Below, piece after piece: positions 18,069 to 28,404 of a DNA stretch of 64,000 nt. Both the position numbers and the translations under genes were made by a program. The DNA comes from Prauserella rugosa. Lineage in GTDB: Bacteria > Actinomycetota > Actinomycetes > Mycobacteriales > Pseudonocardiaceae. How positions within the stretch are numbered: the stretch's first letter is position 1; each line of letters begins with the position of its first letter. The notes below the pieces were generated by a model. That model did no database searches. It was given only the letters and a program-made list of their open reading frames with translations, and was not told the origin of the DNA. The DNA lies in NCBI RefSeq assembly GCF_000719975.1, contig NZ_JOIJ01000002.1:460517-524516 (forward strand). Direction: 5' to 3'.

Positions 18069-18491
18069 TCAGCCCTCCGCCCGGGGAGCTCGCGCCCTGC
18101 GGGTCGCGGCGGAACGCTCACCCTGGGCCCGGCGGGGCTGCTCGGCACGCACCGGACCGGTCGCGGGCGCGCCGGACCGCGGCGCAGGCCGCTGCTGCGG
18201 CGCCCGCTGCGGCTGTGGACGCGCGGCCTGGGCCGGACGAGCACCTGCCTCCGGGGGCCGCGCCGGGGTCACCGGCCGTTGCACGATCTGGTTCAGTTCC
18301 TGCTCCCGCTCGGACATTCCGGCACGCACGTCGGCTCCGAACGCGCCGAGGGCGCCTGCGAGCTCTCGCACGGCGTCTCCCACGTTCGAGGCTAACCCCG
18401 CCGGAGTGGCTTGACGAGCGGTTTCGCTGGCCTTGCGGGACAGCGCGACCCCCGCGGCCACGCCGACCCCGAGCCAGAAGACGCGTTTCAT
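18069..18491 (-). CDS. DUF6167-type small membrane-anchored protein
   Basis: 140 residues starting MKRVFWLGVGVAAGVALSRKA: a short N-terminal hydrophobic anchor, a helical section (VGDAVRELAGALGAFGADVRAGMSERE) and an Arg/Pro/Ala-rich tail. It overlaps the upstream DUF948 gene by four bases and precedes alaS. The DUF948-DUF6167-alaS order is conserved in actinobacteria, but the function is unknown; a membrane-associated role is inferred from the anchor. Confidence 0.8.
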   Translation of the reverse strand: MKRVFWLGVGVAAGVALSRKASETARQATPAGLASNVGDAVRELAGALGAFGADVRAGMSEREQELNQIVQRPVTPARPPEAGARPAQAARPQPQRAPQQRPAPRSGAPATGPVRAEQPRRAQGERSAATRRARAPRAEG

Positions 18492-18892
18492 TTCCTGCTC
18501 TTCCTCCCACGCCGGAGCGAGTGCTTGCCGTTCTCGGCCTTCGCCGCACGCCGCGCCTTGATGGCCTTGCTCATGCCGTACGACAGCGCCGCCGTCTTCA
18601 CGAGCGGGCCGCCGAGCGTCGCGGTGAACACCGACGACAGCGCCGAGACGTTGCCCGTCACGGTCTGCGCGTTGGACGTGATGCCGTCGACGCGTTCGAG
18701 CTGTGTGTTGACGTGCGTGATGGTGTCGCTGGCGCCGTGCAGCAGTGGATCGGTGTTCTCGTGGGCCTTCCGGATGGCGACCGTGGCCTCGTCGAGCGTG
18801 CGGCCGAGCTTGACCAGCGCGATCGCCAAGAACAACACCAGCAGCACGAAGGCGCCCGCGGCGACCAGTGCGGCGATCTGCCCTGCCGACAC
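18488..18892 (-). CDS. DUF948 domain-containing membrane protein
   Basis: 134 residues: an N-terminal membrane helix (residues about 4-28, QIAALVAAGAFVLLVLFLAI) followed by a heptad-like helical region (TLDEATVAIRKAHENTDPLLHGASDTITHVNTQLERVD) and a basic tail ending GRKSRK. This is the DUF948 pattern, whose biochemical role is not established. It is the first gene of the alaS transcription unit and overlaps the DUF6167 gene (ATGA). Confidence 0.85.
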   Translation of the reverse strand: MSAGQIAALVAAGAFVLLVLFLAIALVKLGRTLDEATVAIRKAHENTDPLLHGASDTITHVNTQLERVDGITSNAQTVTGNVSALSSVFTATLGGPLVKTAALSYGMSKAIKARRAAKAENGKHSLRRGRKSRK

Positions 18893-19043
18893 GTGCCCTC
18901 CTCATTCATGGATCGATGGCGACAACACATCGGTCGTCACATCGGGTCGTGGGTGGGGACCGATGGGACTGTGAGGCTACCGTGCGTCGCCCCCGTCACC
19001 CTGGCGGCCCTCGCCGAGACCCCGCGTGGCGTGTCGCCCGCAA

Positions 19044-19090
19044 CGATCTCCCACGGCGATCTCCCACGACCCACGGCGATCTCCCACGAC
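19044..19090. repeat. Short tandem repeat upstream of the phospholipase gene
   Basis: CGATCTCCCACG recurs at 19044, 19057 and 19077, with the last two copies 20 bp apart. It lies in the leader between the divergent DUF948 gene and the phospholipase gene. Function unknown. Confidence 0.6.
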
Positions 19091-19162
19091 GGTCGCCCGC
19101 TCGTGGGCCACGCGTCAGCTGTCGATCATCGCCGGTTGACGTCGACGGACGACGGTGAGCAC

Positions 19163-21373
19163 ATGCCGTCCTCCTCCGGATCTCCGCAACATCCACAGCG
19201 CCCGCAGCGCCCACAGCACCCAAGCCACCCACACCACCCGCAGCCAGCCCAGTCCTCTCGGCGAGGGCTCACCTCAGCAGTGTCCCGCCGCGGCGTGCTC
19301 GCCGCAGGCGCGGCCGGTGCCGCCGCCTCGATGGTCCCGCCGTCGGTGCACGCCGCACTGGCCAGGCCCATGCGCACCGGCGGACTCGCCGCCATGGAGC
19401 ACGTCGTGGTGCTCATGCAGGAGAACCGCTCGTTCGACCACTACTTCGGCGCGCTGCGCGGGGTGCGGGGATTCTCCGACGCGCACCCGCTCGAACTGCC
19501 GGGCGGCGGCCCCGTGTTCGCCCAGCCGCGGGCGGGCGGGTCCCCCGTACTGCCGTTCTCGCTGCGCAAGCAGGCCGCCAGGGAGGGCCGCGAACCGGGC
19601 GAGATCCAGTACCTCGACGACCTGGACCACAGCTGGGACGGCAGCGGCGCCGCATGGGCGCGGGGGTGGAACGACGGGTGGATCCCGGCGAAGACGCCGG
19701 CGACGATGACCTACTACGACCGCGCCGACCTGGCGCTGCAGTACGAACTCGCCGACACGTTCACCGTCTGCGACGCCTACCACTGTTCGGTGTTCGGCTC
19801 CACCAACCCGAACCGGAACTACCTCTGGACGGGCACCACCGGCATCGAACCGGTCACCGGTGGACGGGCCGTCGGCAACGACGCCTACGAGTACGACCAC
19901 ACCGGCTACGACTGGCCGACCTATCCCGAGGCGCTCGAGCAGGCGGGCGTGTCGTGGCGGATCTACCAGGAGTGGGACAACTTCACCGACAACGCCGTGG
20001 AGTTCTTCGTCCCGTTCAAGCGGGTCGCGTCGAAGGCGCTGGCCGCGGTGGACGGCGAGTTCCGCACCGCGGGTGAGTTCTACGACGTCGTGGCCGAGGC
20101 CGACGAACCCGAGCGGCGGAGGCTCCTCGGCCGGCTCGAGGCCGGGCTCGCCACCTTGTCCCCTGCCGAACGCAGCCTGTTCGACCGCGCGGTGTACCGC
20201 AGTGAGCCCGGCACCCTCGTCGACCGGCTCCGCGCCGACGTCGCCGCAGGGACCCTGCCCGCGGTGACCTGGCTCGTGCCGCCGTCGACCGCGTCGGAGC
20301 ACCCCAGCGCCTCGACGCCGCTCGAGAGTGCCCGCCTCATCCACGACGTGCTCGACGTACTGGCCTCCCACGAGCGCACGTGGGAGCGCACCGCGCTGCT
20401 GATCAACTTCGACGAGAACGACGGTTACTTCGACCACGTGCCGCCGCCCGTACCCCCGTCCGACGGTGCCGGTGTCGGTGGCGGCGCCGGCGACGAGGAC
20501 CGGTTCGCCGGACGGCCCATCGGCTTCGGGCCCCGGGTGCCGATGACGATCGTGTCGCCGTGGACGGTGGGCGGATTCGTGGACTCCACCGCGTACGACC
20601 ACACGTCGGTGTTGCGCCTGCTGGAGCGCTGGACCGGCGTCGAGGCAGCCGGCATCAGCCCGTGGCGGCGCACCGTGGCCGGTGATCTGACGAACGCGTT
20701 CGACTTCGCCAGGCAGGCGCGGCCACCACGGGTGTCCGCGCCGGGGCCGGTGCCGGAACCGGTGCCGCGGTGGCACCCAGAGGTCCCGGACGAGCAGGTG
20801 ATGCCGACGGCCGAACCCGGCACCCGCCCCGCCAGGGCGCTGCCCTACCAGCCCTCGGTCTCCGGCCGGTGGGCCGACGGCACGCTGGCGGTGCGGTTGC
20901 GCAACACCGGGTCCGCATCGGCCCACTTCGCGATCTACCCGTACGCGGGCGAACTGGACGAGCCCGCGCACCACGACGTCCGGGGCGAGCACACCGTGCA
21001 CCTGTCCCCGTCCGGGAACGACTACCGCGTGGTGGTCCAGGGGCCGAACCGCGCCTGGTGGGAGCTGCGCGGGGACGCGCAGGGCGCCGCGGCAGGCGTC
21101 GAGGTCACCTCGCGGGCCCTGCCGCGGCGCCTCGGCATGGAACTCACGATCACCAACCACGGCACCGAACGGCTGACGTTCCGCCTCCGTTCCCGCCACC
21201 ACGCCCCGGCGACCCGGTTCGTCGTGGTCGGCGCGGGCCGGTCGGTCGAGGTGCCGTGGCGTACGCACCGCGGCTGGTACGACGTCGAGGTCACGACCGA
21301 GGCGGATCCCTCGTTCCTGCGCAGCCTCACCGCGAGGGTCGAGAACGGGCGGCCCGGGGTGAGCGGCGGCTGA
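19163..21373 (+). CDS. Tat-exported phospholipase C, phosphocholine-specific type
   Basis: 736 residues. An unusual His/Pro/Gln-rich leader (about residues 9-28) precedes a twin-arginine signal (VSRRGVLAAGAAGAAASMVPP). The catalytic domain of the phosphoesterase/alkaline-phosphatase superfamily begins MEHVVVLMQENRSFDHYFGALRGVRGF. It continues with FGSTNPNRNYLWTG, LLINFDENDGYFDHVPPP and GFGPRVPMTIVSPW, then two C-terminal beta domains of bacterial phospholipase C. Substrates should be phosphatidylcholine or sphingomyelin outside the cell. It lies between rarA and the DUF948 gene, on the opposite strand to both. A start closer to the Tat motif cannot be excluded. Confidence 0.9.
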   Translation: MPSSSGSPQHPQRPQRPQHPSHPHHPQPAQSSRRGLTSAVSRRGVLAAGAAGAAASMVPPSVHAALARPMRTGGLAAMEHVVVLMQENRSFDHYFGALRGVRGFSDAHPLELPGGGPVFAQPRAGGSPVLPFSLRKQAAREGREPGEIQYLDDLDHSWDGSGAAWARGWNDGWIPAKTPATMTYYDRADLALQYELADTFTVCDAYHCSVFGSTNPNRNYLWTGTTGIEPVTGGRAVGNDAYEYDHTGYDWPTYPEALEQAGVSWRIYQEWDNFTDNAVEFFVPFKRVASKALAAVDGEFRTAGEFYDVVAEADEPERRRLLGRLEAGLATLSPAERSLFDRAVYRSEPGTLVDRLRADVAAGTLPAVTWLVPPSTASEHPSASTPLESARLIHDVLDVLASHERTWERTALLINFDENDGYFDHVPPPVPPSDGAGVGGGAGDEDRFAGRPIGFGPRVPMTIVSPWTVGGFVDSTAYDHTSVLRLLERWTGVEAAGISPWRRTVAGDLTNAFDFARQARPPRVSAPGPVPEPVPRWHPEVPDEQVMPTAEPGTRPARALPYQPSVSGRWADGTLAVRLRNTGSASAHFAIYPYAGELDEPAHHDVRGEHTVHLSPSGNDYRVVVQGPNRAWWELRGDAQGAAAGVEVTSRALPRRLGMELTITNHGTERLTFRLRSRHHAPATRFVVVGAGRSVEVPWRTHRGWYDVEVTTEADPSFLRSLTARVENGRPGVSGG

Positions 21374-22744
21374 TCAGGAGCCGCCGCGGATCGTGCGCCG
21401 CAGTTTCGGCACCCGTTCGGCCAGGGTGCGCTCCGCGCCGCGCGACGTGGGGTTGTAGTAGTCCCGCCCGACGAGCTCGTCGGGCGGGTACTGCTGCGCC
21501 AGGACGCCCTCGGCGACGTCGTGCGGGTAGCGGTAGCCCTGTGCGTGGCCGAGTTTCGCGGCACCGGCGTAGTGCCCGTCGCGCAGATGTGGCGGCACCG
21601 TCCCGATCCCGCCGCCGCGCACGTCCGACAGGGCGGCGTCGATCCCGGCGATGACGGCGTTCGACTTCGGCGCCGTGGTCAGGTGCACGGTGGCCTGCGC
21701 CAGCGCGAGCCTGCCCTCGGGCATGCCAATGAACTGGACCGCGTGCGCCGCGGCGACGGCGGACTGCAGCGCCGTCGGATCGGCCATGCCGATGTCCTCG
21801 CTCGCATGCACCACCAGCCTCCTGGCGATGAACCGCGGGTCCTCCCCCGCCTCGATCATGCGGGCCAGGTAGTGCAGCGCGGCGTCGACGTCGGAGCCGC
21901 GAATCGACTTGATGAAGGCACTGATCACGTCGTAGTGCTGATCGCCGTCGCGGTCGTAGCGCACGGCGGCCTTGTCCACGGTCGCCTCGACCGTCTCCAG
22001 ATCGATGACGCCGTGGTCGGTGACGCTCGCGGCGTCGGCCGCGGCCTCCAGGGCCGTCAGCGCGCGCCGGGCGTCCCCCGAGGCGAGGCGGATCAGGTGC
22101 GCCCGCGCGTCGTCGGTGAGCTCGAGGGTGCCGCCCAGGCCGCGCTCGTCGGTGAGCGCACGGTCGACGAGCCCGGCGATGTCGTCGTCGGTCAGCGGAC
22201 GCAGCTGCAGCACCAGCGAGCGCGACAGCAGCGGCGAGACGACCGAGAACGACGGGTTCTCCGTCGTCGCGGCCACGAGCAGCACCGTGCGGTCCTCGAC
22301 GGCGCCGAGCAGCGCGTCCTGCTGGGTCTTCGAGAAGCGGTGGACCTCGTCGATGAACAGGACCGTGTCCTCGGAGTTGTACTTGCGGCGCCGCCGGGCC
22401 TCCTCGATGACCCCGCGCACCTCCTTGACGCCCGCGGACAGGGCCGACAGCGCCACGAACCGCCTGCCGGTGGCGGTCGAGACGAGGTTGGCGAGCGTCG
22501 TCTTGCCGGTGCCGGGCGGTCCGTACAGCAGCACCGAGGCCGGTGCGGCCCCTTCGACAAGCCTGCGCAGCGGTGCGCCGTCCCCGAGCAGGTGCTGCTG
22601 GCCGACGACCTCGTCCAACGTCCGGGGCCGCATACGCACGGCCAGCGGCGAGCCGGGCGGGGGCTGCGGCGGGGAATGGGGCTCGTCGGACACCGGAGGC
22701 GGGGCCACGTCCTCGTTCACCGTGAACAGTTCGTCTTGCTGCAC
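21374..22744 (-). CDS. rarA: Replication-associated recombination protein A (MgsA/RarA AAA+ ATPase)
   Basis: 456 residues from GTG 22744 ([12 protein letters not shown]). AAA+ motifs: Walker [15 protein letters not shown], Walker [11 protein letters not shown], sensor 1 [10 protein letters not shown] and the arginine-finger region [10 protein letters not shown]. The MgsA-type C-terminus follows ([36 protein letters not shown]). It acts at stalled replication forks. GGAGG lies only one base from the GTG, so an in-frame GTG eight codons on is an alternative start. Its stop codon directly abuts the phospholipase stop (convergent). Confidence 0.93.
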   Translation of the reverse strand: MQQDELFTVNEDVAPPPVSDEPHSPPQPPPGSPLAVRMRPRTLDEVVGQQHLLGDGAPLRRLVEGAAPASVLLYGPPGTGKTTLANLVSTATGRRFVALSALSAGVKEVRGVIEEARRRRKYNSEDTVLFIDEVHRFSKTQQDALLGAVEDRTVLLVAATTENPSFSVVSPLLSRSLVLQLRPLTDDDIAGLVDRALTDERGLGGTLELTDDARAHLIRLASGDARRALTALEAAADAASVTDHGVIDLETVEATVDKAAVRYDRDGDQHYDVISAFIKSIRGSDVDAALHYLARMIEAGEDPRFIARRLVVHASEDIGMADPTALQSAVAAAHAVQFIGMPEGRLALAQATVHLTTAPKSNAVIAGIDAALSDVRGGGIGTVPPHLRDGHYAGAAKLGHAQGYRYPHDVAEGVLAQQYPPDELVGRDYYNPTSRGAERTLAERVPKLRRTIRGGS

Positions 22745-22791
22745 ACCTCCGACGGTATCCGGCCGGGGTGACGATCCGGGCGCCGCCGGGC

Positions 22792-23733
22792 TCAGACGGT
22801 CCTGGGCTCCCACCCGTCGGGTTCCCACACCTCGGCGAGCGGCTGATCCGGTTCCGGGGCGCGGTCCCTGCGCAACAGACCGCGCACGAGGATCCCCGCG
22901 GCGTACGGCACCAGGTCGCGTCCGCGGCGCCACAGCCACGGCACGCCCTTGCCGACGAGCCAGGCCACGTGGTCGACCGTGCTGGAACGGGCACCGCCCG
23001 CGCAGGTCAGCGACACCGGCTCGCGCACCGCGTATCCGCGGACGCCCACCGCGTCGGTGACGCCGCGTGCCAGCAGCCGGTGGCCGAACTCCGAAGGGTG
23101 CAGCCGGTCGACGCTCCACGCCCGCAGGTCGTAGGCGCCCGGGACCTGGTCGAGGTCGACGCACACCGCGTCGTGGCGGGCCACGACGGTGTCGACGACG
23201 CGGTTGAGCGCGTCCACCCGCGCGGCGTGGGCTCGGCGCAACGGCCCCGGCATGCGGAACACCCGGCCGTGGTCGTGGTAGCGCATCGTGACCGGCAACG
23301 CCCCGGCGTCCCTCAGCGCGGAGAGGGTCGCGTCCAGGTCGGCGGTCAGCGCCGCGGGGTCGAAGTCGGACCGCAGCGTGTCGTTCATCCCGACGATCAC
23401 GACGGCGACATCGGGCGTGTGCTCGAGCGCGGCGGGCAGCTGCACCGTGCGCACGCAGCGCACCCGGGCGCCGGTGAAGGAGGTGTTGACGTACGCGTCG
23501 GGCTCGACACCCAACGCGGCCGCGACGAGCGGGCCGACACCCCGCCACCGCCCTCCGGGCAGCGGATCACCGAGCCCGACGGCGGTCGAGTCGCCGAGCA
23601 CGGCCAACCTGCGCACCGGACGCAGTTCGGGCCCAGCGGGCACAGCGGGCGAATCGGGAACGGCGGGTTGGGCGGGAACGGGGGTCGCGGGGCGGTGGGT
23701 CTGCGAAATCTCGTCGATCGCCACACCCGGCAC
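22792..23733 (-). CDS. SGNH/GDSL-type hydrolase
   Basis: 313 residues. After a Pro-rich N-terminus come the SGNH blocks: [15 protein letters not shown] with the nucleophile Ser, [22 protein letters not shown] with the oxyanion Asn, and [14 protein letters not shown] with the catalytic Asp-His. No signal peptide is seen. A C-terminal extension of about 80 residues ([20 protein letters not shown]) may contact the membrane. Esterase, lipase or acyl-ester hydrolysis is likely; the substrate is not identifiable. It lies 48 bp upstream of rarA on the same strand. Confidence 0.82.
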   Translation of the reverse strand: MPGVAIDEISQTHRPATPVPAQPAVPDSPAVPAGPELRPVRRLAVLGDSTAVGLGDPLPGGRWRGVGPLVAAALGVEPDAYVNTSFTGARVRCVRTVQLPAALEHTPDVAVVIVGMNDTLRSDFDPAALTADLDATLSALRDAGALPVTMRYHDHGRVFRMPGPLRRAHAARVDALNRVVDTVVARHDAVCVDLDQVPGAYDLRAWSVDRLHPSEFGHRLLARGVTDAVGVRGYAVREPVSLTCAGGARSSTVDHVAWLVGKGVPWLWRRGRDLVPYAAGILVRGLLRRDRAPEPDQPLAEVWEPDGWEPRTV

Positions 23734-23848
23734 GATCGCGCGCCGGTGCGCACCCGCGGTGAGCCGCGGGTAACGGCGTGCGAACGGTCCGGCGAACCTT
23801 GGCCGCGGGCGGGAGACGCCGCACGCGGCGGCCGTCGCCCGCTCACGC

Positions 23849-25156
23849 TCAGCGGAACGCCGGGTACAGGGGAAGTTGCAGGTCCGGCCCGAAGCGCGCG
23901 TCCAGGGCCGTGGCCACGGCCTCGGCGTGCGCCGAGATCGCAGGCCCGTCCGCGGGGTCGCCCTCTCGGTCGGCGTGCCTGCCGAGGTCGCGCCACCACG
24001 TGGCGAGCGCGGCGGCGCGCTGCCGCGGCGGCGCGGCCGTCATCCGTTCCGCACCGCCGGAGGAACCGTCCTGCCCCGCGGCGGCGAGGTCGGGCAGCCA
24101 CCGCCACGTGGCCTGCCAGACGAGCAGCAGGCCCGCGTCGAGGAGATACCGGCTGAGGGTGTCCTCCTCGGTCAGCGACGGCCACAGGTCCGCCACCTCG
24201 GCACGCCACGACGCGATCATCGCCTCGCTCATGCCGCTCGGCAGCGCCAGCGGTTCGGGCCCGGACACGAACGGCACGAGCATGTGGGCGGCGTCGACCA
24301 GGGCACTGCGCACCCGGCCCCGTTCGAAGTCGAGGAACCGCACACCGTCGCCGGTGACGAGGTTGTTGTCCGGCCAGAGGTCGACGGGGCTGAACGCCCG
24401 GAACGCCGCCGAACGGGCCTGCTCCGCGGCGCGCTCGGCCACCGCGACGACCTCGGGCGCGGTGTCGACGCCGAGCGTCTCGCGCAGCAGCGCGGGCGCC
24501 GCCGTCACGGCGTCGGCCGGGTCGCCCGCGGCGTGCGCGGGCGGAGCCGCGGGGACCACCTGGCCGTCGTTCTGTGCCGAGGCACCCGAGCCCGCCTTGC
24601 CGAGCCTGCGCAGCAGCGCGTTGAAATCGGCCTCCCGATTGGCGGTGCTGAAGTGCATGCGGCCGAGCGAGCGGGCCCACGAAAGCAGTGCCGTCTCGGC
24701 GGCACGCGCGTCCGATCCGCGGAGCTTGTCGTCGAGGGTCGGTGCCCGCCCGAGGTCGTCGATCACCAGCACCCGGTGCTCTGCGTTGTGGGCGAGAATC
24801 TCCGGACACGTGCGATCGGCCGCCGACAGCGCCGTGAACAGCTGGTAGCTGGCAGCTTCGCGCGCGAACGCGTCGTCCTGGCCCGCCTCCGGCTCGCCGG
24901 GATAGTGCTTGATGACGAGCGTGCGGGGCAGCGCGAACGACGACGAGGCGACCCGCGCCCTGACCACCGTCGCCGGTCCGCTTCCCGCGAGGTCCTCGGC
25001 GTCGACGAGGGAGACGGTGCTGCCGAACCGCTGTGCCAGCACCGCCTCCGCTGCGGATACGGCGGCTGTAACCGCGGCCTCCGCGGTGTCACTGGAAGGA
25101 GTGTCCGCTCCGGTGCCGACGGTCGAGTCGTCGGCTGGAGGGGTGTCCACAGTCAT
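23849..25156 (-). CDS. Aminoglycoside phosphotransferase-like kinase-fold protein
   Basis: 435 residues from ATG 25156 (MTVDTPPADD). The fold is APH/choline-kinase: ATP-binding Lys in LVIKHYPGEPE, helix Glu in DDAFAREAASYQLF, hinge LVIDDLG, catalytic loop VDLWPDNNLV, and the metal loop RFLDFERGR in place of DFG. The usual HGDxxxxN becomes PVDLWPDN: the catalytic Asp and Asn remain but the His is gone. Such proteins phosphorylate small molecules or have unknown substrates; antibiotic resistance should not be assumed. It lies on the same strand as aspS and rarA. Confidence 0.7.
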   Translation of the reverse strand: MTVDTPPADDSTVGTGADTPSSDTAEAAVTAAVSAAEAVLAQRFGSTVSLVDAEDLAGSGPATVVRARVASSSFALPRTLVIKHYPGEPEAGQDDAFAREAASYQLFTALSAADRTCPEILAHNAEHRVLVIDDLGRAPTLDDKLRGSDARAAETALLSWARSLGRMHFSTANREADFNALLRRLGKAGSGASAQNDGQVVPAAPPAHAAGDPADAVTAAPALLRETLGVDTAPEVVAVAERAAEQARSAAFRAFSPVDLWPDNNLVTGDGVRFLDFERGRVRSALVDAAHMLVPFVSGPEPLALPSGMSEAMIASWRAEVADLWPSLTEEDTLSRYLLDAGLLLVWQATWRWLPDLAAAGQDGSSGGAERMTAAPPRQRAAALATWWRDLGRHADREGDPADGPAISAHAEAVATALDARFGPDLQLPLYPAFR

Positions 25157-25306
25157 TGGCTCCGACCCTACTAGTGCGACGGGAAAGCTGACCACATTCC
25201 GGTGACCGCAATCCGCGCCACGAACGGACATTCGGCGCATCCCGGTGCCCGCGTCGGCGGCTGCGGCCGCCGCACCGGACTACCCGGGGGCGGCCCTGAC
25301 GCGTCG

Positions 25307-27145
25307 TCAGGCGCTGCCCTGCCCGGCGGCGTTCCGCTGCTCGGTCGCGGGCTCCGCCCCGGCCGCCTTGGCGGCGGGCTCGGGCTGCTTGACCGGCTTG
25401 GCGTCCACCCCCGCCTCCTTACGCTGCTCGGCCGTGATCGGCGCGGGCGCGCTGGTGAGCGGGTCGAAGCCGCCGCCGGTCTTCGGGAACGCGATGACGT
25501 CCCGCAGCGAATCGGCCCCGGCCAGCAGCATCACGATGCGATCCCAGCCGAAGGCGATGCCGCCGTGCGGCGGCGGGCCGTACTGGAAGGCGTCCAGCAG
25601 GAAGCCGAACTTCTCCTGGGCGTCCTCCTGCGAGATGCCCATGACCTCGAAGACGCGCTTCTGCACGTCGGCCCTGTGGATACGGATCGATCCGCCGCCG
25701 ATCTCGTTGCCGTTGCACACCAGGTCGTAGGCGTAGGCGAGCGCGTTGCCGGGGTCGGAGTCGAACGTGTCGATCCACTCGGGCTTCGGCGAGGTGAACG
25801 CGTGGTGCAGCGCCGTCCATTGACCGCTGCCGACCGTCACGTCGTCGGTCTCGTCGGCGGCCTCGAACATCGGCGCGTCGACGATCCAGACGAACGACCA
25901 CGCGTTGTCGTCGATCAGGCCGAGCCGGTCGGCGATCTCGCCGCGCGCGGCGCCGAGCAGGGCACGCGCGCTGTTCGGCGTTCCGGCGGCGAAGAAGATG
26001 CAGTCGCCAGGGTTCGCCCCGACCGCCTCGGCGAGCCCGGCCTTCTCGGACTCGGAGATGTTCTTGGCGACCGGGCCCGACAGCGTGCCGTCCGCACCGA
26101 CGAGCACGTAGGCGAGGCCCTTGTGGCCACGCTGCTTGGCCCAGTCCTGCCACGCGTCGAGGGTGCGGCGCGGCTGGTCGGCACCGCCCGGCATGACGAC
26201 CGCGCCGACGTAGGGCGCCTGGAACACCCGGAACGGGGTGTCGGCGAAGAACTCCGTCAGCTCGGTGAGTTCGAGACCGAAGCGCAGGTCGGGCTTGTCC
26301 GAGCCGTACCGGGCCATGGCCTCGGCGTAGCTCATCCGCGGGAAGGTCTCGGGCAGCTCGACGTCGATGAGCTTCCACAGCGCACGTGCGATCCGCTCGC
26401 CCAGTGCGATGACGTCGTCCTGCTCGACGAAGCTCATCTCGATGTCGAGCTGGGTGAACTCGGGCTGCCGGTCGGCGCGGAAGTCCTCGTCGCGGTAGCA
26501 GCGCGCGATCTGGTAGTAGCGCTCCATCCCGCCGACCATGAGCAGCTGCTTGAACAGCTGCGGCGACTGGGGCAGCGCGTACCACGAGCCCGGGCGCAGC
26601 CGGGCCGGCACGAGGAAGTCGCGGGCGCCCTCGGGGGTGGACCGGGTCATGGTCGGGGTCTCGATCTCGACGAAACCGTCGTCGTGCAGGACGTTCCGTG
26701 CGACCCGGTTGGCCTCGCTGCGCAGGCGCATGTTGCGGGACTGGCCCGCGCGGCGCAGGTCGAGGTAGCGGTGCTTGAGGCGCACCTCCTCGCCGACGTC
26801 GAGGCGCTCGTCGACGGGGAACGGCAGCGGCGCGGCCTCGGACAACACCTCGAGCTCGCTGACGTAGACCTCGATGTCACCCGTGGCGATCTCCGGGTTC
26901 TCGTTACCCTCGGGGCGCGGGGAGATCTCGCCGGTGACCTTGATGCAGTACTCGGCGCGCAGCTGGTGGGCACGCTCGGCCATCTCGCCCTCGCGGAACA
27001 CGACCTGGGCCACGCCGCTGGCGTCGCGCAGGTCGATGAAGATCACTCCGCCGTGATCGCGCCGCCGCGCCACCCAGCCGGTGAGCGTGACGGTCTGGCC
27101 GGCCTGCTCGGCACGCAACGTGCCGGCGTCGTGGGTGCGAAGCAC
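25307..27145 (-). CDS. aspS: Aspartate--tRNA(Asp/Asn) ligase
   Basis: A 612-residue bacterial-type class II synthetase starting [21 protein letters not shown]. The OB-fold anticodon domain ([21 protein letters not shown]) is followed by [26 protein letters not shown] and [14 protein letters not shown] (motif 2 [16 protein letters not shown]). A bacterial insertion domain and motif 3 [14 protein letters not shown] complete it. The last ~35 residues are an Ala/Pro/Glu-rich tail. Whether it also charges tRNA-Asn depends on whether the genome has AsnRS, which cannot be judged here. Confidence 0.96.
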   Translation of the reverse strand: MLRTHDAGTLRAEQAGQTVTLTGWVARRRDHGGVIFIDLRDASGVAQVVFREGEMAERAHQLRAEYCIKVTGEISPRPEGNENPEIATGDIEVYVSELEVLSEAAPLPFPVDERLDVGEEVRLKHRYLDLRRAGQSRNMRLRSEANRVARNVLHDDGFVEIETPTMTRSTPEGARDFLVPARLRPGSWYALPQSPQLFKQLLMVGGMERYYQIARCYRDEDFRADRQPEFTQLDIEMSFVEQDDVIALGERIARALWKLIDVELPETFPRMSYAEAMARYGSDKPDLRFGLELTELTEFFADTPFRVFQAPYVGAVVMPGGADQPRRTLDAWQDWAKQRGHKGLAYVLVGADGTLSGPVAKNISESEKAGLAEAVGANPGDCIFFAAGTPNSARALLGAARGEIADRLGLIDDNAWSFVWIVDAPMFEAADETDDVTVGSGQWTALHHAFTSPKPEWIDTFDSDPGNALAYAYDLVCNGNEIGGGSIRIHRADVQKRVFEVMGISQEDAQEKFGFLLDAFQYGPPPHGGIAFGWDRIVMLLAGADSLRDVIAFPKTGGGFDPLTSAPAPITAEQRKEAGVDAKPVKQPEPAAKAAGAEPATEQRNAAGQGSA

Positions 27146-27291
27146 TTCGCGGGATCCTCTCGGGCATGCGGTGACGGACGGTACGAGGCAGCATTCGCCG
27201 ACGGTCGTCGACGAGGAGCCACCGAACGCTCAGGCTATCCAACGTGGCGGAAGGCTCCGCGAGCAGGTTTCGCCCGGGAGCCGGCCACTCC

Positions 27292-27336
27292 CAGCAGACA
27301 GTGCTCACACCACGCTCACAGCAGACAGTGCTCACA
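27292..27336. repeat. Direct repeat of 18 bp between aspS and the radical-SAM gene
   Basis: CAGCAGACAGTGCTCACA occurs at 27292-27309 and again at 27319-27336. The second copy covers the stop codon of the radical-SAM gene. It is probably a local duplication; no function is evident. Confidence 0.75.
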
Positions 27337-28396
27337 ACAGACTCAGCTGCTCGGCCCTCGGTCTGCCCCGCGTGCCGCCGGCGTCCTCGTGCGGCAGGCC
27401 CGGGGGCGCGCCCTCCTGCGCACCGTCCTGTGCGCCGTCCCCGGCACGCCGCAACGAGCCCGGCGGGTCGACGAGGCCGTGGGCGCGGGCCAGCGCCTCC
27501 ACCCGCTGCCGCAGTCCGCGCCGGTACTCCGGATCGGCGTAGCTGCCCCTGCCGTACAGGCGGCGGTAGCGGTCGACGAGCTCCGGGTGGTGCTCGGCGA
27601 GCCAGCGCGCGAACCATTCGCGGGCACCGGGACGCAGGTGCAGTGGAATGGCGGTGACACTGCTGGCTCCCGCCTCGGCCACCTGCCCGAGCAGCCCGTC
27701 GAGCGCCTCGTCCGAGTCGGTCAGACCGGGCAGGATCGGGGCGAGGAACACGTCGCAGGGCAGCCCCGCATCCCTGGCCTTGCGCACGAGCTCGAGCCGC
27801 GCCTGCGGGCTCGGCGTTCCGGGTTCGAGGCTGCGCTGCAGTTCCCGGTCGAGCAGTGCGATCGACACCCCCAGCCCGACCGGGACGTCGCCGCCCACGT
27901 CCCGCAACAGGGACAGGTCACGTGCCAGCACGGTGCCCTTCGTGAGGATCGACAACGGCGTCCCCGAGTCGGCGAGCGCGCGGATGATGCCCGGCATCAG
28001 CCGGTACTTGCCTTCGGCCCGCTGGTACGGGTCGGTGTTGGTGCCCATCGCGACGTGCTCGCGTGCCCATGACCGCCTCCGCACCTGCGCGGCCAGCACC
28101 TCGGGGGCGTTCACCTTGACGACCACCTGGGTGTCGAAGTCGGTCCCGGCGTCGAAGTCGAGGTAGGTGTGCGTCCCTCGCGCGAAGCAGTAGGTGCAGG
28201 CGTGTGAGCAGCCCCGGTACGGGTTGACCGTCCAGCGGAACGGCACGCGCGAGGCGGCGGGCACCTTGTTGAGCACCGACCGCGCATGCACCTCGTGGAA
28301 CGTCACCCCGGCGAAGTCGGGTGAGTGCACGGTGCGCACCAGTCCGGGCAGAGCCCGCGCGGCCAGCTCCTCGTTGCGTTGTCGTTCCCATCGCAC
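27332..28396 (-). CDS. Radical SAM protein of the Rv2578c type (SPL-like)
   Basis: 354 residues from GTG 28396, which gives the family-typical beginning MRWERQR...ALPGL and has GGAGGG directly upstream. An ATG 18 bp further out lies inside the SOS box and is unlikely. The radical-SAM cluster motif is C-x3-C-x2-C in YRGCSHACTYCFARG, followed by HVAMGTNTDPYQRAE and LSILTKGT. The protein ends in a Gly/Glu-rich tail. The fold is that of spore photoproduct lyase-like repair enzymes. With the LexA-type box, a DNA-damage role is likely, but the reaction is unknown. Confidence 0.85.
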   Translation of the reverse strand: MRWERQRNEELAARALPGLVRTVHSPDFAGVTFHEVHARSVLNKVPAASRVPFRWTVNPYRGCSHACTYCFARGTHTYLDFDAGTDFDTQVVVKVNAPEVLAAQVRRRSWAREHVAMGTNTDPYQRAEGKYRLMPGIIRALADSGTPLSILTKGTVLARDLSLLRDVGGDVPVGLGVSIALLDRELQRSLEPGTPSPQARLELVRKARDAGLPCDVFLAPILPGLTDSDEALDGLLGQVAEAGASSVTAIPLHLRPGAREWFARWLAEHHPELVDRYRRLYGRGSYADPEYRRGLRQRVEALARAHGLVDPPGSLRRAGDGAQDGAQEGAPPGLPHEDAGGTRGRPRAEQLSLL

Positions 28397-28404
28397 CCCT
28401 CCAC

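Noticed and set aside
15393..18395. A 1000-codon frame opposite alaS
   Set aside because: Antisense shadow over a strongly conserved synthetase gene.
25202..28072. A 956-codon frame opposite aspS and the radical-SAM gene
   Set aside because: Spans two real genes on the other strand; no ribosome site or domain.
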